A stretch of 64,000 bases of DNA, from contig NC_034015.1 of assembly GCF_000346465.2 (NCBI RefSeq), positions 20,646,462 through 20,710,461 on the forward strand, in the 5' to 3' direction. Under the pieces are notes generated by a model that saw nothing but the letters and a program-made list of their open reading frames with translations, made no database searches and was not told the origin of the DNA. The stretch is from Prunus persica (Eukaryota; Streptophyta; Magnoliopsida; Rosales; Rosaceae). Numbering within the stretch: position 1 is the first letter of the stretch; every line of letters begins with the position of its first letter. The translations under genes were made by a program, and so were the position numbers. Shown here one piece after another: positions 1 through 12,481 of this stretch.

Positions 1-448
1 GGGTCCCATATATATCCAACGTGGTATAGGCATGGCATGGGGTTGGCGTTGGTGGTGAAGCTCAATTCATGCAGCATATTATCTTCGAGCATCCTGTATC
101 TATATTTAGCCAGGAATAAGGAGACCCAAATTAGTATATTCACATGCTGAAATGTTTGGATGCATGGGTTTTATTCTTAATTTGCTTGTAGAAAGTTTAA
201 TAAACTTAAACCTAGAAATTTACGAAAGCTATCAAAATACCCCAATCCAATCATTACTAACACCCCTTCTTTATTCACAATTTGATTCCACAATTGACCC
301 TACCAAAAGATAGCATCACGAGCCACATTTTATTAATTTTCATGTTCTCTGAAATCTGAATAAAATCCACCAAACACCAAGGATAGGATAGCAAAGATAA
401 GAAGAGCTAGCTTTTGAGAATTGAGAGGAATTGATGTGTCCTCTATTT

Positions 449-484
449 GATTAGTGATTAGTGATTAGTGATTAGTGATTAGTG
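449..484. repeat. heptamer microsatellite, unit GTGATTA
   Basis: About five head-to-tail copies of a 7 bp unit (GATTAGT in another phase) are visible directly. No function is indicated. Confidence 0.85.
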
Positions 485-1338
485 TGTGTTTAAACCAACA
501 ATCTAATTAAGACATCGGGACCACGATCCATAACGATGTAATTAAAGGTTAACTACATTTATTGTGGTGCCAATCTGAAAAATATCAAGCCATCCCATAA
601 GTGAAAAGGAGATAGAATATTCAAAAATTCCAAAGCCACGGCTATTTTTTGCTGGTTATGCATGTCGTTAGGAATTGGGGATATGGGGAAGCTGTGGATT
701 CTCCAAAAGTCTTATATTATTGAGGGAAGATGGCCTCATCCTCCTCCTCCCTTTTGAAATTAGTCACATATTTTTATATGGGGGAATAAAGATTGAAGTG
801 GCGCTGTCTAGGGTTTTTTTATATTATTATTTCACATGAAATATTCATCATGTCTGGTGAAAATAATGTGGTGATTAGGATTCTTCCTTATCAAACCGCA
901 GGTCAACACGCAAACATATTTCTGCCACGTCGGATTGCATGGGGCTTGTATTTGCTTGACATGTCAGCAAATGTGGACACTTTGTCGGAGAGGACATGCA
1001 AATCTTGATGTGTATAGTTTCATGTGCGCACCCATGAATCATTTACTTGAGCAATATTCTGGTTCTGGATGGATGAGGTTTGTGATGGGTTGCCCACATG
1101 GGAGGTAGGGTGGGCGCTGACCCAAGTTGACTTTGGAAAAATGCTTTGGCTCAAATCCACAGCAGTCTAATTAAATATTGGATAATTGAGAATTGGATCC
1201 CAAATGAGTTAATTAACTATATTTTAAGGTGTATACTTTAGAATGCCTTGAGTATAATTAACCAATTCATATTCATGCATTCTTCTATGCATGAACTAGG
1301 AAACGAAAATAATAATAATATAATATGTATTTTCTTTC

Positions 1339-1455
1339 CATAAGGAGTTTGTAATTCAAGTGGTTATAAGCAGTTATTTCTGTATCCCGAGATTTTGTGT
1401 TCGAATCTCCCTACCTCTCTCAATATCGATTGTGTCAAAAGAAAGAAAAAAAGAA
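1339..1455 (+). mobile_element. SINE-like (tRNA-derived) segment
   Basis: The segment has a possible RNA polymerase III A box near 1357-1375, a good B box (GTTCGAATCTCC) near 1399-1411 about 40 bp further on, and an A-rich tail from about 1437. This layout is typical of tRNA-derived plant SINEs. A related A-rich-tailed copy lies at 32748-32885. Target-site duplications were not identified, so this is a resemblance call. Confidence 0.45.
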
Positions 1456-2071
1456 GAAGAAGAAACCAGCCTCTTAATTAACTAGGGTTTACAGCATGCA
1501 CCTTTGAATGTTATGTTGCAGTTGAGCAATAGTCCCTCCTAGCTAGACAAGGAAACTCTTAACTGTGAAGTACTTTTGTGAAATACCAGGTTAAGGTTCT
1601 CCAGCTCATTCTGCATAACCAGCGTCGGTCCGCCGCGATTCGTATTCCATTAAATTTTGCTGAAAGCAGTCTCCTTTTTCTCTATAAAAAAGAAAGGTGC
1701 TGGAACTGTACTGGAAGGGTAAGATTTGCTAGCCATACCTTTGCTTTCTTCAAGATTGATTTCCATACACGTGGCCGACCATCAACTGCTAGGGGATCCC
1801 ATGTCACCTCACAACTGAGTTTACACATTCTAATTAAGGCAAAGTAAAATTTGGTCTTAGTTGAAAATCTGATGCATATATTAATTAAGAATATTAATTA
1901 TTCAACTTAATTGTTTTCTAATGTATCTTATCTAGTTTCACATGAGTATTAGTTACAATATTATTTCATGGAATGATCTTTCCAAATGAAGATTTGGAAT
2001 GGACATAATTTTAATATTCGCAAGCATTGAAAAGAGTAAAAGTTGTTTTTTGTATATAAAAAAAGAGGAGG

Positions 2072-2171
2072 NNNNNNNNNNNNNNNNNNNNNNNNNNNNN
2101 NNNNNNNNNNNNNNNNNNNNNNNNNNNNNNNNNNNNNNNNNNNNNNNNNNNNNNNNNNNNNNNNNNNNNNN
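2072..2171. other. assembly gap, 100 N
   Basis: Exactly 100 N, the usual convention for a gap of unknown size. It separates non-repetitive DNA from the first visible repeat unit, so unit copies could be hidden here. Confidence 0.95.
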
Positions 2172-3430
2172 ACCTATGCCGACGAAATTTTGTCGCGAGA
2201 GGTTTTTATTTTTATTTTTTATTTATATTTAAAAAATTTTGAAAATTATTATTATTTTTTCTTTTCATAATTACATTCATTAGTAATTATGTTCTAACAA
2301 TTATTTATCTAGTGAATAATTAGTATTAAATATTTTAATTAACATCATAAGTGATATTACTTAATAAATAGTATTTAGTTGTTAAAATTTTTGAATTTGA
2401 TAAAATTCTTAATACCCATATTATACGTATTTTTCAATAGTACCTCCGTATACGTCTTAAAGACTCGGTATAATGAAAGCAAACGTATTGTACACGTACG
2501 CACGTATTTGAATGATTATTTAATTCAAAACAATTAATTACTATTTACCAAGTAATTTACGAAATTGAGTAAAATATTTAAATATTCACTAAGGAATAAT
2601 AATTAAAACATAATCACTAATTAAAGTAATTAAAAAAGGGCTAAGGGATTGAATTGAAGAAGTTGGCCCACAAGCAAAAGCAAAGAAACAAATTTTAAAT
2701 TTTAAACTTTTTTTTTTTTTTTTTTTTTTTAAAAAAAAAAGTAAAAATTTAAAATAAAAAAAAAAAAAAGGAACACAACCTCCCCCGACGAAATTTCTGC
2801 GGCCCAAGTGCACAGATTTATCCGGACGAAAATATCTATGCCGACTAAATTTCGTCGGGGGAAACCTAATCCGGCAAATTTCGTCGGATAGACCTATGCC
2901 GACAAAATTTTGTCGCGAGAGGTTTTTATTTTTATTTTTTATTTATTTTTAAAAAATTTTGAAAATTATCATCATTTTTTCTTTTCATNNNNNNNNNNNN
3001 NNNNNNNNNNNNNNNNNNNNNNNNNNNNNNNNNNNNNNNNNNNNNNNNNNNNNNNNNNNNNNNNNNNNNNNNNNNNNNNNNNNNNNNNNNGTAGTTAGTT
3101 GTTAAATTTTTGAATTTGATAAAATTCTTAATACCCATATTATACGTATTTTTCAATAGTACCTCCGTATACGTCTTAAAGACTCGGTATAATGAAAGCA
3201 AACGTATTGTACACGTACGCACGTATTTGAATGATTATTTAATTCAAAACAATTAATTACTATTTACCAAGTAATTTACGAAATTGAGTAAAATATTTAA
3301 ATATTCACTAAGGAAATAATAATTAAAACATAATCACTAATTAAAGTAATTAAAAAAGGGCTAAGGTATTGAATTGAAGAAGTTGGCCCAAAAGCAAAAG
3401 CAAAGAAACAAATTTTAAATTTTAAACTTT

Positions 3431-3461
<31 letters not shown>

Positions 3462-4153
3462 GTAAAAATTTAAAAAAAAAAAAAAAAAAAGGAACACAAC
3501 CTCTCCCGACGAAATTTCGTCGGCACAAGTGCACAGATCTATCCCGACGAAAATATCTATGCCGACGAAATTTCGTCGGGGGAAACCTAATCCGGCAAAT
3601 TTCGTCGGCATAGACCTATGCCGACGAAATTTTGTCGCGAGAGGTTTTTATTTTTATTTTTTATTTATATTTAAAAAATTTTGAAAATTATTATTATTTT
3701 TTCTTTTCATAATTACATTCATTAGTAATTATGTTCTAACAATTATTTATCTAGTGAATAATTAGTATTAAATATTTTAATTAACATCATAAGTGATATT
3801 ACTTAATAAATAGTATTTAGTTGTTAAAATTTTTGAATTTGATAAAATTCTTAATACCCATATTATACGTATTTTTCAATAGTACCTCCGTATACGTCTT
3901 AAAGACTCGGTATAATGAAAGCAAACGTATTGTACACGTACGCACGTATTTGAATGATTATTTAATTCAAAACAATTAATTACTATTTACCAAGTAATTT
4001 ACGAAATTGAGTAAAATATTTAAATATTCACTAAGGAAATAATAATTAAAACATAATCACTAATTAAAGTAATTAAAAAAGGGCTAAGGTATTGAATTGA
4101 AGAAGTTGGCCCAAAAGCAAAAGCAAAGAAACAAATTTTAAATTTTAAACTTT

Positions 4154-4184
<31 letters not shown>

Positions 4185-4875
4185 GTAAAAATTTAAAATA
4201 AAAAAAAAAAAAAGGAACACAACCTCTCCCGACGAAATTTCGTCGGCACAAGTGCACAGATCTATCCCGACGAAAATATCTATGCCGACGAAATTTCGTC
4301 GGGGGAAACCTAATCCGGCAAATTTCGTCGGCATAGACCTATGCCGACGAAATTTTGTCGCGAGAGGTTTTTATTTTTATTTTTTATTTATATTTAAAAA
4401 ATTTTGAAAATTATTATTATTTTTTCTTTTCATAATTACATTCATTAGTAATTATGTTCTAACAATTATTTATCTAGTGAATAATTAGTATTAAATATTT
4501 TAATTAACATCATAAGTGATATTACTTAATAAATAGTATTTAGTTGTTAAAATTTTTGAATTTGATAAAATTCTTAATACCCATATTATACGTATTTTTC
4601 AATAGTACCTCCGTATACGTCTTAAAGACTCGGTATAATGAAAGCAAACGTATTGTACACGTACGCACGTATTTGAATGATTATTTAATTCAAAACAATT
4701 AATTACTATTTACCAAGTAATTTACGAAATTGAGTAAAATATTTAAATATTCACTAAGGAAATAATAATTAAAACATAATCACTAATTAAAGTAATTAAA
4801 AAAGGGCTAAGGTATTGAATTGAAGAAGTTGGCCCAAAAGCAAAAGCAAAGAAACAAATTTTAAATTTTAAACTT

Positions 4876-4906
<31 letters not shown>

Positions 4907-7067
4907 GTAAAAATTTAAAATAAAAAAAAAAAAAAGGAACACAACCTCTCCCGACGAAATTTCGTCGGCACAAGTGCACAGATCTATCCCGACGAAAATA
5001 TCTATGCCGACGAAATTTCGTCGGGGGAAACCTAATCCGGCAAATTTCGTCGGCATAGACCTATGCCGACGAAATTTTGTCGCGAGAGGTTTTTATTTTT
5101 ATTTTTTATTTATATTTAAAAAATTTTGAAAATTATTATTATTTTTTCTTTTCATAATTACATTCATTAGTAATTATGTTCTAACAATTATTTATCTAGT
5201 GAATAATTAGTATTAAATATTTTAATTAACATCATAAGTGATATTACTTAATAAATAGTATTTAGTTGTTAAAATTTTTGAATTTGATAAAATTCTTAAT
5301 ACCCATATTATACGTATTTTTCAATAGTACCCTCCGTATACGTCCTTAAAGACTCGGTATAATGAAAGCAAACGTATTGTACACGTACGCACGTATTTGA
5401 ATGATTATTTAATTCAAAACAATTAATTACTATTTACCAAGTAATTACGAAATTGAGTAAAATATTTAAATAGTCTATTTAAATATTCACTAAGGAAATA
5501 ATAATTAAAACATAATCTATGTATATATAGGCTCATCTTCACATATATCGATACTTGATCTTGTTCATTGAGATCAAGAAGATGGCCCAAAAGCTAGAGC
5601 ATACAATCAACTTTTAATTTTTACAGCATGTTTATTTTGTCCTTCTAGCAAAAAAAGTAAAAATTTAAAATCAAAAAAAAAAAAAGGAACACAACCTCTC
5701 CCGACGAAATTTCGTCGGCACAAGTGCACAGATCTATCCTGACGAAAATATCTATGCCGACGAAATTTCGTCGGGGGAAACGTAATCCGGCAAATTTCGT
5801 CGGCATAGACCTATGCCGACGAAATTTTGTCGCGAGAGGTTTTTATTTTTATTTTTTATTTATATTTAAAAAATTTTGAAAATTATTATTATTTTTTCTT
5901 TTCATAATTACATTCATTAGTAATTATGTTCTAACAATTATTTATATAGTGAATAATTAGTATTAAATATTTTAATTAACATCATAAGTGATATTACTTA
6001 ATAAATAGTATTTAGTTGTTAAAATTTTTGAATTTGATAAAATTCTTAATACCCATATTATACGTATTTTTCAATAGTACCTCCGTATACGTCTTAAAGA
6101 CTCGGTATAATGAAAGCAAACGTATTGTACACGTACGCACGTATTTGAATGATTATTTAATTCAAAACAATTAATTACTATTTACCAAGTAATTTACGAA
6201 ATTGAGTAAAATATTTAAATATTCACTAAGGAAATAATAATTAAAACATAATCACTAATTAAAGTAATTAAAAAAGGGCTAAGGTATTGAATTGAAGAAG
6301 TTGGCCCAAAAGCAAAAGCAAAGAAACAAATTTTAAATTTTAAACTTTTTTTTTTTTTTTTTTTTTAAAAAAAAAAGTAAAAATTTAAAATAAAAAAAAA
6401 AAAAAGGAACACAACCTCTCCCGACGAAATTTCGTCGGCACAAGTGCACAGATCTATCCCGACGAAAATATCTATGCCGACGAAATTTCGTCGGGGGAAA
6501 CCTAATCCGGCAAATTTCGTCGGCATAGACCTATGCCGACGAAATTTTGTCGCGAGAGGTTTTTATTTTTATTTTTTATTTATATTTAAAAAATTTTGAA
6601 AATTATTATTATTTTTTCTTTTCATAATTACATTCATTAGTAATTATGTTCTAACAATTATTTATCTAGTGAATAATTAGTATTAAATATTTTAATTAAC
6701 ATCATAAGTGATATTACTTAATAAATAGTATTTAGTTGTTAAAATTTTTGAATTTGATAAAATTCTTAATACCCATATTATACGTATTTTTCAATAGTAC
6801 CTCCGTATACGTCTTAAAGACTCGGTATAATGAAAGCAAACGTATTGTACACGTACGCACGTATTTGAATGATTATTTAATTCAAAACAATTAATTACTA
6901 TTTACCAAGTAATTTACGAAATTGAGTAAAATATTTAAATATTCACTAAGGAAATAATAATTAAAACATAATCACTAATTAAAGTAATTAAAAAAGGGCT
7001 AAGGTATTGAATTGAAGAAGTTGGCCCAAAAGCAAAAGCAAAGAAACAAATTTTAAATTTTAAACTT

Positions 7068-7098
<31 letters not shown>

Positions 7099-7796
7099 GT
7101 AAAAATTTAAAAAAAAAAAAAAAAAAAGGAACACAACCCCTCCCGACGAAATTTCGTCGGCACAAGGGCCCCGATCTTTCCCGACGAAAATATCTATGCC
7201 GACAAAATTTCGTCGGGGGAAACCTAATCCGGGAAATTTCGCCGGCATAGACCTATGCCGACGAAATTTTGTCGCGAGAGGTTTTTATTTTTATTTTTTA
7301 TTTATTTTTAAAAAATTTTGAAAATTATTATTATTTTTTCTTTTCATAATTACCTTCATTAGTAATTATGTTCTAACAATTATTTATCTAGGGAATAATT
7401 AGTATTAAATATTTTAATTAACATCATAAGTGATATTACTTAATAAATAGTATTTAGTTGTTAAAATTTTTGAATTGGATAAAATTCTTAATACCCATAT
7501 TATACGATTTTTTCAATAGTACCCCCCTATACGCCTTAAAGACTCCGGTATAATGAAAGCAAACGTATTGGACCCCGCACGCCCCGAATTTTAAATGATT
7601 ATTTAATTCAAAACAATTTAATTACTATTTACCAGGTTATTTTCCGAAATTGAGTAAAAAATTTAAATATTCCACCAAGGAAAGAAAAATTAAAACATAT
7701 CCCCTAATTAAAAGTAATTAAAAAAGGGGCTGAGGGGATTGAAATTGAAGAAAGTTGGCCCCAAAACCAAAAGCAAACAAATTTTAAATTTTAAAC

Positions 7797-7827
<31 letters not shown>

Positions 7828-8521
7828 AAAGTAAAAATTTAAAATAAAAAAAAAAAAAAGGAACACAACCTCTCCCGACGAAATTTCGTCGGCACAAGTG
7901 CACAGATCTATCCCGACGAAAATATCTATGCCGACGAAATTTCGTCGGGGGAAACCTAATCCGGCAAATTTCGTCGGCATAGACCTATGCCGACGAAATT
8001 TTGTCGCGAGAGGTTTTTATTTTTATTTTTTATTTATATTTAAAAAATTTTGAAAATTATTATTATTTTTTCTTTTCATAATTACATTCATTAGTAATTA
8101 TGTTCTAACAATTATTTATCTAGTGAATAATTAGTATTAAATATTTTAATTAACATCATAAGTGATATTACTTAATAAATAGTATTTAGTTGTTAAAATT
8201 TTTGAATTTGATAAAATTCTTAATACCCATATTATACGTATTTTTCAATAGTACCTCCGTATACGTCTTAAAGACTCGGTATAATGAAAGCAAACGTATT
8301 GTACACGTACGCACGTATTTGAATGATTATTTAATTCAAAACAATTAATTACTATTTACCAAGTAATTTACGAAATTGAGTAAAATATTTAAATATTCAC
8401 TAAGGAAATAATAATTAAAACATAATCACTAATTAAAGTAATTAAAAAAGGGCTAAGGTATTGAATTGAAGAAGTTGGCCCAAAAGCAAAAGCAAAGAAA
8501 CAAATTTTAAATTTTAAACTT

Positions 8522-8554
<33 letters not shown>

Positions 8555-9967
8555 TAAAAATTTAAAATAAAAAAAAAAAAAAGGAACCCAACCCCTCCCG
8601 ACGAAATTTCGTCGGCCCAAGTGCACAGATCTATCCCGACGAAAATATCTTTGCCGACAAAATTTCGTCGGGGGAAACCTAATCCGGCAAATTTCGTCGG
8701 CATAAACCTATGCCGACAAAATTTTGTCGCGAGAGGTTTTTATTTTTATTTTTTATTTATATTTAAAAAATTTTGAAAATTATTATTATTTTTTCTTTTC
8801 ATAATTACATTCATTAGTAATTATGTTCTAACAATTATTTATCTAGTGAATAATTAGTATTAAATATTTTTAATTAACATCATAAGTGATATTACTTAAT
8901 AAATAGTATTTAGTTGTTAAAATTTTTGAATTTGATAAAATTCTTAATACCCATATATACGTATTTTTCAATAGTACCTCCGTATACGTCTTAAAGACTC
9001 GGTATAATGAAAGCAAACGTATTGTACACGTATACGCGTATTGCAAGTCTTATTTAAGTTCAACACAATTATATAATCTTTCCCCACGACAATTTGAAAA
9101 TGAGAAAAATATTTAGTTTTCCCCCTGCGATTATTATGATTAAGCCTATCCCCTGATTCAGCTGGTTTAACAGGGGGTACGGTTTTGAATTGAAGAAAGT
9201 TGGCCCAAAAGCAAAAGCAAAGAAACAAATTTAAATTTTTTAACTTCTTTTTTTTTTTTTTTTAAAAAAAAAAAAAAGTAAAAATTTAAAATAAAAAAAA
9301 AAAAAAAGGAACACAACCTCTCCCGACGAAATTTCGTCGGCACAAGTGCACAGATCTATCCCGACGAAAATATCTATGCCGACGAAATTTCGTCGGGGGA
9401 AACCTAATCCGGCAAATTTCGTCGGCATAGACCTATGCCGACGAAATTTTGTCGCGAGAGGTTTTTATTTTTATTTTTTATTTATATTTAAAAAATTTTG
9501 AAAATTATTATTATTTTTTCTTTTCATAATTACATTCATTAGTAATTATGTTCTAACAATTATTTATCTAGTGAATAATTAGTATTAAATATTTTAATTA
9601 ACATCATAAGTGATATTACTTAATAAATAGTATTTAGTTGTTAAAATTTTTGAATTTGATAAAATTCTTAATACCCATATTATACGTATTTTTCAATAGT
9701 ACCTCCGTATACGTCTTAAAGACTCGGTATAATGAAAGCAAACGTATTGTACACGTACGCACGTATTTGAATGATTATTTAATTCAAAACAATTAATTAC
9801 TATTTACCAAGTAATTTACGAAATTGAGTAAAATATTTAAATATTCACTAAGGAAATAATAATTAAAACATAATCACTAATTAAAGTAATTAAAAAAGGG
9901 CTAAGGTATTGAATTGAAGAAGTTGGCCCAAAAGCAAAAGCAAAGAAACAAATTTTAAATTTTAAAC

Positions 9968-9998
<31 letters not shown>

Positions 9999-10688
9999 AA
10001 AGTAAAAATTTAAAATAAAAAAAAAAAAAAGGAACACAACCTCTCCCGACGAAATTTCGTCGGCACAAGTGCACAGATCTATCCCGACGAAAATATCTAT
10101 GCCGACGAAATTTCGTCGGGGGAAACCTAATCCGGCAAATTTCGTCGGCATAGACCTATGCCGACGAAATTTTGTCGCGAGAGGTTTTTATTTTTATTTT
10201 TTATTTATATTTAAAAAATTTTGAAAATTATTATTATTTTTTCTTTTCATAATTACATTCATTAGTAATTATGTTCTAACAATTATTTATCTAGTGAATA
10301 ATTAGTATTAAATATTTTAATTAACATCATAAGTGATATTACTTAATAAATAGTATTTAGTTGTTAAAATTTTTGAATTTGATAAAATTCTTAATACCCA
10401 TATTATACGTATTTTTCAATAGTACCTCCGTATACGTCTTAAAGACTCGGTATAATGAAAGCAAACGTATTGTACACGTACGCACGTATTTGAATGATTA
10501 TTTAATTCAAAACAATTAATTACTATTTACCAAGTAATTTACGAAATTGAGTAAAATATTTAAATATTCACTAAGGAAATAATAATTAAAACATAATCAC
10601 TAATTAAAGTAATTAAAAAAGGGCTAAGGTATTGAATTGAAGAAGTTGGCCCAAAAGCAAAAGCAAAGAAACAAATTTTAATTTTAAA

Positions 10689-10721
<33 letters not shown>

Positions 10722-11350
10722 TAAAAATTTAAAATAAAAAAAAAAAAAAGGAACACAACCTCTCCCGACGAAATTTCGTCGGCACAAGTGCACAGATCTA
10801 TCCCGACGAAAATATCTATGCCGACGAAATTTCGTCGGGGGAAACCTAATCCGGCAAATTTCGTCGGCATAGACCTATGCCGACGAAATTTTGTCGCGAG
10901 AGGTTTTTATTTTTATTTTTTATTTATATTTAAAAAATTTTGAAAATTATTATTATTTTTTCTTTTCATAATTACATTCATTAGTAATTATGTTCTAACA
11001 ATTATTTATCTAGTGAATAATTAGTATTAAATATTTTAATTAACATCATAAGTGATATTACTTAATAAATAGTATTTAGTTGTTAAAATTTTTGAATTTG
11101 ATAAAATTCTTAATACCCATATTATACGTATTTTTCAATAGTACCTCCGTATACGTCTTAAAGACTCGGTATAATGAAAGCAAACGTATTGTACACGTAC
11201 GCACGTATTTGAATGATTATTTAATTCAAAACAATTAATTACTATTTACCAAGTAATTTACGAAATTGAGTAAAATATTTAAATATTCACTAAGGAAATA
11301 ATAATTAAAACATAATCACTAATTAAAGTAATTAAAAAAGGGCTAAGGTA
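2172..11350 (+). repeat. tandem array 1 of a ~722 bp satellite-like unit (about 12.7 copies)
   Basis: The landmark GACCTATGCCGAC (or a one-base variant) recurs at 2171/2172, 2891, 3613, 4336, 5058, 5808, 6528, 7250, 7982, 8705, 9430, 10153 and 10872, giving periods of 719-750 bp and mostly 722-723. Most units look nearly identical apart from homopolymer length. In order, each unit has the landmark palindrome, a T-rich stretch, about 400 bp of AT-rich DNA including a CGTATTGTACACGTACGCAC segment, a long T-run joined to an A-run, and a ~150 bp core of repeated GACGAAATTTCGTC palindromes. No unit carries a plausible gene; the small frames in it are low-complexity Phe/Lys strings. The palindromic core resembles subterminal repeats of CACTA (En/Spm) transposons, but no CACTA terminus is seen in the unit. 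Aberrant copies occur at 5455-5660, 7130-7800 and 9035-9240. Confidence 0.95.
2989..3090. other. assembly gap of 102 N inside array 1
   Basis: The gap interrupts one repeat unit. Intact units have exactly 102 bases between the same flanking sequences (3711-3812 in the next unit), so the gap length equals the missing sequence. Confidence 0.9.
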
Positions 11351-11450
11351 NNNNNNNNNNNNNNNNNNNNNNNNNNNNNNNNNNNNNNNNNNNNNNNNNN
11401 NNNNNNNNNNNNNNNNNNNNNNNNNNNNNNNNNNNNNNNNNNNNNNNNNN
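11351..11450. other. assembly gap of 100 N at the end of array 1
   Basis: Exactly 100 N, starting in mid-unit. The sequence after it (11451 on) is not the repeat, so the right edge of array 1 and its real copy number are unknown. Confidence 0.95.
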
Positions 11451-12095
11451 AACATCAACAATATATATATATATATGTATCAAATGGTCATAATAATTTA
11501 TCTAACAATTGTGCATGTCGTGTGATGGTTGATGTGTTATGTAATAATTAAATTGTGACAAGTATACACAGTGATCATCTGTCGTGTAATAACATTGATT
11601 AATTAATGTGGTTAGAAAATACGATGCTTTCAGCTTACACGAAAAATATATTCCTCCGCGGGCCTCTTTTGAACTTTCAACTTCAAATAGCAGCTTCCCC
11701 TCATAACACCTTCATAAAAGATTGGGGATATACTGAGGACATGAAGAATAATAGTTCCGAGTGTAGTTTTTGCAATAATGCATGGAGAATAATGTAAAGA
11801 TGGGGCAGGGCAGGGGGGGGTCACTGTAAATTGTGTGCGCATGCACTGAGGTGATCAACTAGCTAGTTTTTCTCACCTTTACAAACCCACTTGACTTCTA
11901 ACTCCCAAGAAGTAAGTAAACTAGTTGAGTGTAGAATCCCAACATAAATATGAAGAAACAATCTTTAGGAATCCTATACATATACACATATGCATATTAA
12001 GGAAACGAAAAAGGAAAACCAATCTGAAGAAAGCTGGCAGAGAATAAAACAGAGGAACATCCATGGCCCCCACATATGAAGCCTTCAACAAGTAG
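11451..12095. other. upstream region of the RanBP2 zinc-finger gene
   Basis: Single-copy-looking DNA with a short AT dinucleotide run at 11459-11476 and a G-run at 11813-11820. No coding region is supported. It should contain the promoter of the gene starting at 12482, whose TATA box lies at its right edge. Confidence 0.5.
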
Positions 12096-12103
12096 TATAT
12101 AAA
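12096..12103 (+). promoter_or_regulatory. TATA box of the RanBP2 zinc-finger gene
   Basis: TATATAAA about 380 bp before the start codon, followed by a C/T-rich leader and a probable 5' UTR intron. The position suits a transcription start near 12130. Confidence 0.55.
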
Positions 12104-12206
12104 CCTCCCTTGGCCATTCAAACAACATCACCAAACTCATTGAAAAATTAAGATAAACCTCCCTTACCCTTTCAAACAAGATCGCCGAACTCATTGACAA
12201 ATTAAG
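12099..12206 (+). repeat. 54 bp tandem duplication in the promoter/5' leader
   Basis: Two adjacent copies (12099-12152 and 12153-12206) match over their whole length with a few differences. Each starts ATAAACCTCCCTT and ends AAATTAAG. The duplication begins inside the TATA box and falls in the predicted 5' leader. Confidence 0.8.
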
Positions 12207-12481
12207 TTCTCTCTTCTGCAACAAGCTTTTTAGTACAGACCAAGCAGAGCTTCTACTAAGCCTTTTCTTACCCTTCAGGTGCGCTCTACTACCTCTTTCC
12301 TTCTGCTTTCTGTTCTGAACTTGACATAATTCCTTCTTTTTCAAACTTCTGTTATATAAAGCTTTTATTATTATATATTAAAAAGGACCTCATAGAGAGT
12401 GAAATATTTAAAATGCTGGTTTCTAGCTGATATGCTAATTAAGTCTTATATTAATATTGGATATGCAGAGAGGAATTAAGA

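Larger units (their letters stand above)
1..2071. other. gene-free flanking DNA left of the first array
   Basis: AT-rich DNA with no reading frame that resembles a protein family; the short frames here have no codon character. It contains a short heptamer repeat (449-484) and a SINE-like segment (about 1339-1455). The right edge runs into a 100 N gap, so the true left boundary of the neighbouring array is not visible. Confidence 0.6.

Noticed and set aside
793..1008. 71-codon plus-strand frame in the left flank
   Set aside because: No family resemblance, no promoter or splice context, and AT-rich random-like composition.
11997..12344. 115-codon minus-strand frame over the zinc-finger gene leader
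   Set aside because: It is the antisense of the duplicated 5' leader; the repeated residues come from the 54 bp duplication.
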